A stretch of DNA of 64,000 nt from Corylus avellana. Taxonomy: Eukaryota; Streptophyta; Magnoliopsida; Fagales; Betulaceae. The position numbers and the translations under genes were made by a program. The DNA lies in contig NC_081548.1 of the NCBI RefSeq assembly GCF_901000735.1, positions 4,402,001 to 4,466,000 of the forward strand, written 5' to 3'. This document shows, in pieces, positions 60,112-64,000 of the stretch; position 1 is the first letter of the stretch; every line of letters begins with the position of its first letter. Below the pieces are notes generated by a model. It saw nothing but the letters and a program-made list of their open reading frames with translations, did not search any database and was not told the DNA's origin.

Positions 60112-60600
60112 GGGTTAAATTCACTTTACCCCCTGAAGTTTTATTGGTTTTTCAATTCGAACCCCAATGTTTAAAAATTGGCAATGTACCCCCCTAATGT
60201 TTAAAAATTTTTCAATTCAGATCTTTCGTTACTAATTTCCGTCTAATTGAACCGAAATCATCCCACGTGCGTCTCCCGTGAGATTTTGATACTCTCTATT
60301 CCAATTTTGCCCTCATTAAAACTTATGAAATTAAGGGTAATTACGTAATTTCATAAGTTTTAATGAGGGTAATTACGTAATTTCATAGGTTTTTAATGAT
60401 GGCAAAACTGGAATAGAGGACATCAAAATCCCACGTGAGATGCACGTAGGATTATTTCCGTCCAATTAGATGGAATTAGTAACGGAGGATCTGAATTGAA
60501 ATTTTTTAAAACATTTAGGGGGTACATTGCCAATTTTTAAACATTAGGGTTCGAATTGAAAAACCCTTGAAACTTCAAGGGGGTAAAATGAATTTTTCCC
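60112..60600. mobile_element. Mutator-like MITE with perfect 9-bp TSD, 489 bp
   Basis: TAAAAAATA flanks both sides (60103-60111 and 60601-60609). Long inverted repeats of about 200 bases run inward from GGGTTAAATTCACTTTACCC and its mirror ending TTTTTCCC. The centre has a near-palindromic TAATTACGTAATTTCATA pair. Confidence 0.9.
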
Positions 60601-60609
60601 TAAAAAATA

Positions 60610-62000
60610 CTAATGGGTGGCAGAACCACCATTTAAAGCAATCAACTACCCTACCCTATTAAGAAGTGATTAACCATCTTTTTATTCTTTGAAGCAGTGC
60701 TCAACCATCCAAAGGGATGGTGGGGGAGGTCAAACTATCCTACCCACTCATAGGGTGGCCGACCACCCCCATAGGGGCTTGAGGTGGTCGCACCACTCCT
60801 TGAGCCATAGGGAGGTGATGAGCCGGGCTAGAGTTTTTGGATGTCATGAACCATTTCGTTGTCCTTACTGATGAAGTGTAAATTTCTTCCCATTTGAGGT
60901 GTTAATATATATGTAAATCCTTATGTTTTTGAATTGTTTTGTGTCTTTGAAAAAATGTTGGATTTTTGGTGAAAGGATTTGTACTTTGGTGTTTGAATTA
61001 TGTCATGAGCTCTGATTTGTGCTTAGGGTAGTGTTATGAAGTTTGTTAGGACTTTGGAACGAGCTAGATAGGTTAAAAATATGACCTTTCTGAGTTTTTG
61101 GGTTTTTGTTCAAGAAACGTTTGAATGGTACAACTGTACAAGGAATGATTGAATGGTTAGAACATTTGAATGGCCCTCAGGGAATGATCAAACCTTTTAA
61201 GGGCAGAATGTGCACATTAGGGGTTTTAAGTGCACATTGGGGTTTTAGAGCATAGATTAGGGTTTTACATAGTATCTTAGCTAATATTCAAGTATGGACT
61301 TGCAAAAATGAGATGTTGACCCTTTGGTATGTGTGAGGTTGGATGTGAGAGTTCGAGGTAAGTAATCATTCATGGAAATGCCAAAATACTTTGTTATCAA
61401 GCATGAATATTTTATTTATAAACTTGCATTTTAGATACTCATGCCTTTCATAAAAAATGTATGGTGTAAGCCTTAAGGCTTTTAAAGGTTGATTTACAAA
61501 TGCATTGATGTTTTACCAATGAAATATGCTATGTTCTTAACTGGAATATTATTGATGTGGCGTACCACCATGAGAAATGTGGGTGAAGAATCTGGATAAG
61601 TACACATTGGTATATGAACTTGACCATATGGCCCATGTTTAGTTTAGTGTTAGGTTGCCTTGGATCCAACGACTAGAGTGACCAATGCAACAATACGCAT
61701 ATGGTGGTCATGTCCTACGGCATCGCTAGTGGTATGGATCATTCAGGATCGAACTCGGTCAGACCTCTAGTGGTAGCTACTTATATACCGTGCTCAGGAC
61801 ACCTAAGTTGTACTAGATGCACTCTAAGATGCGCAAACCTTATCATCGAGAAAAAACGACACAAATAGACTATATTGGGGTGAGTTATGACCCAAAAATT
61901 AATTATGAATATTATATGATATACTTCATCAACATGGTTTTTTGACATAAATTGCAACATGTTATCATTGGAATTATGCCTTAATTGTTTTATAATGGTG
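60610..62000 (+). mobile_element. LTR-related sequence, copy of the 5.8-12.4-kb remnant
   Basis: The stretch near 61660-61770 (TTGGATCCAACGACTAGAGT, then GTGGTATGGATCATTCAGGA, then CTCGGTCAG) is a diverged match to about 6868-6985. Neither LTR end was located and no pol sequence is present. The first 200 bases hold GGTGGTC/GACCACCCCC motifs unrelated to the LTR. The strand is inferred from the match. Confidence 0.4.
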
Positions 62001-62669
62001 ATATAATTACGGAGATAATGATCACCAGTATAATTTATTCAAAACTCAATTATGTTTCTAAAATGTACTCTCTCTATACTTATTTCTAATTAAACCAGAC
62101 TCACTGTATATACTAAGTTCTATTTGAAATAAGTACATAAATGTTGAGCGAAAGATTGTAGAAAGCAATTTATGTATAACATTTGTATTGAGACGAAATC
62201 GTCTATTCTCAACTAGATATTTAATCTCAATAGTTTACTAGTATTTTATTTTATATTGATATTTGTTGTTATTGGTAGTACTTCAACTAATTAAAATGAA
62301 AGTATTATGAATAACCTTTCAAGTTAATTACCATAGCTAACAAATTTTAAGGGCGTTCACAAAAGAGCAGCCACACTCTTAAACCACAAGCCATGAAGAG
62401 TTGGCAAACTAGAAAATGTGAACCGGGGACACGTGGGCCATAAGCTTAATTAATCCAAACTCAAAAATATCACATTGCTGTGCAGACACATATGTCATAA
62501 AATCCAAAACAAAAAGCAAAACAATGGTCCAACTCCGCATCCACAAGTTGATACAACCAAAGATTTAAGTTTGTTAACATGCACAAAGCCAGCAATTTAG
62601 GGGAAAAAATGGCTCAAGGGACTCGAATATTTTGATGAGAATCTCTGACAAAAACTAGAACACCCCAAT
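62001..62669. other. 3' flank of the second Ran gene
   Basis: AT-rich, and probably includes the 3' UTR on the minus strand near the right end. No other gene is seen. Confidence 0.5.
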
Positions 62670-63923
62670 CTACTCAAATGCGTCATCATCGTCATCAGGA
62701 AGGGGCTGACTCGCAGCAGCAACAAGCTCAGCTTCATGCCTGTGGAAATCACCAACAGAGAAAACAAAGGTTATATATACAAGTAAAACGAGTTTATTAG
62801 AAAGCCAACCCAAGTGCACAAGGAGAGTATATAAGAAAATACATCCAACAAATCAAGAGAAAGAACAGAGAGCACAAAATTCTACAAAATTAGTGCTATT
62901 GAGAAAGCATTAGTAGCGACCCACTCTAAGAGGAATTTAAGAAAACATAACAGTAAATCCAAACTCGTTTTCTCGCAATCATCAAGTCTGATGATTGCAG
63001 TGTTCCTTTTCCTTTTGAGTTTCTCCCATCAGTTTGGAGAAACTCAAAAGGAAGAACTCAGCTCATCAGGCTTGACAAGTTATTCATAATTCAAAAAGGA
63101 AAATAAAAAAAACTGATATCAATTTTAATTCGCGAGACCTGATGGATGAGGTAAAGGAATCTAATATATTATGCAACAATTAATAATTGCTGTAACAAAC
63201 TCCCTCATCACAGAACCACAGAAGCACAGCATGCCAAAAGAATAGCAGTTATTAAACCAGTTTAACACACAATTCTGGCAGTACTTATATCAACCTGATA
63301 CAAGAAAATACAGGAAGAGGGGAATAAGTAGCATCTACATAACAGTTATAAGTATAGAGAAGTTTCTTGCAGAGGAAACAGTTATCGACACCATTAAGAG
63401 TATCGCTTGCTGATAGCACCTCAAAAAGGCACGATTTTCACATAACACCTAGGACAGACCATGTAGTACTTGGTCATGCCTTCTTTAACCTAGCACTCCA
63501 CATTAACTGTTGAGAGAGAGAATTTTAGTTATAAGAGAAGGCTTACTGTTGTTGCACAGCCAAGTCGATTTGCACTTCTGGGGGAGCCAGGGCAGGAGAT
63601 TCAACGAAATGCAGATTAGCGTCCCTATAAACAAGCACATTGCACAGTAAATACTTGATTGTAACTGCATTCTGCAGAATTATCAAGAGCACTAAAAGTA
63701 ACAGGGGGAAAAGCTTCTCTATCAGAAATTAATGGGTCTTTACCCTGCAAGCTTCCTGGCAAGGTATAAGAAAGGCTTCTCGAAGTTATAATTGCTCTTA
63801 GCTGATATCTCGTAGTACTGCAAATTCTTCTTCCGGTGGAAAGTAACCTGCTTTGCCTTCACCTGCCTGTTCTTCACATCAACCTTGTTTCCACAAAGAA
63901 CAATTGGGATGTTTTCACACACC
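62670..63923 (-). CDS. RAN: Ran GTPase, second copy, 3' part only
   Basis: Three coding exons are inside the window: 63744-63923, 63547-63624 and 62670-62739. They match coding exons 6-8 of the first Ran gene in length (180, 78 and 70 bases) and phase. The protein runs from [18 protein letters not shown] through [12 protein letters not shown] to the tail [14 protein letters not shown], ending at TAG 62670-62672. NKVD and SAK, the guanine-binding motifs, are intact. The tail is the standard plant Ran form, unlike the first copy. The upstream exons should lie beyond position 64000, so the P-loop cannot be judged. Confidence 0.95.
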
Positions 63924-64000
63924 CTGAAAAATGACAACATAGGAAGTAGCTATGAGACCCAATAAAGCAAAGGAACTCTCAAACTTAACAAGAGACTAGT

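Noticed and set aside
60689..60871. 60-residue frame with His/Arg-rich sequence
   Set aside because: It covers GGTGGTC/GACCACC motifs of a repeat and lacks any domain.
1..64000. CRISPR arrays, operons, ribosomal RNA or tRNA genes
   Set aside because: None seen. The window is plant nuclear DNA; pol III-like A and B boxes were found only in SINE-like elements.

Overview
The window is nuclear DNA of a flowering plant, most likely a dicot. It is AT-rich, its genes have GT-AG introns, and it carries two plant-type pentatricopeptide repeat (PPR) genes, plant-type Ran GTPases and an Agenet/ENT protein. The space between genes is filled with decayed plant transposons. I cannot name the species.

Six genes are supported. 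On the plus strand: an intronless DYW-class PPR gene resembling the mitochondrial RNA editing factor MEF8 (13388-15745); a ten-exon DNMT2-type tRNA cytosine methyltransferase gene (23210-27124); an intronless P-class PPR gene (29931-32555); and a Tudor-like Agenet + ENT gene (coding 39911-41504, with a 5' UTR intron). On the minus strand: a complete eight-exon Ran GTPase gene (53086-55513), and the last three coding exons of a second Ran gene, which runs off the right edge (62670-63923). The two Ran genes form a tandem pair.

The remaining sequence is mostly transposons, many with target-site duplications (TSDs) that can be read directly. From left to right: a broken hAT transposase with a solo LTR nearby (about 1.1-5.5 kb); an LTR remnant split by a full-length hAT element with an 8-bp TSD and a dead transposase (5.8-12.4 kb); a small hAT-like element in front of the first PPR gene; a 1.1-kb non-autonomous hAT; a dead LINE with a short insertion in its polymerase motif; and a SINE. 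DNMT2 is followed by two CCGG-rich non-autonomous hAT elements. The Agenet gene is followed by Mutator-like and Tourist-like MITEs. From 47.0 to 51.25 kb lies a large palindrome made of two inverted PIF/Harbinger copies, which abuts a truncated Pack-MULE-like element holding a gene fragment. Between the Ran genes are an internally deleted relative of the 7.1-kb hAT element, a SINE, paired small MITEs, another Mutator-like MITE, and a relative of the 5.8-12.4-kb LTR.

The host genes do not form an operon-like unit. They are housekeeping genes for organelle RNA processing, tRNA methylation, chromatin or RNA binding, and nuclear transport. I found no new multi-gene system. The most unusual structures are the Harbinger palindrome, with an 'empty site' for a nested MITE preserved in one arm, and the two truncated elements fused at about 51.25 kb.
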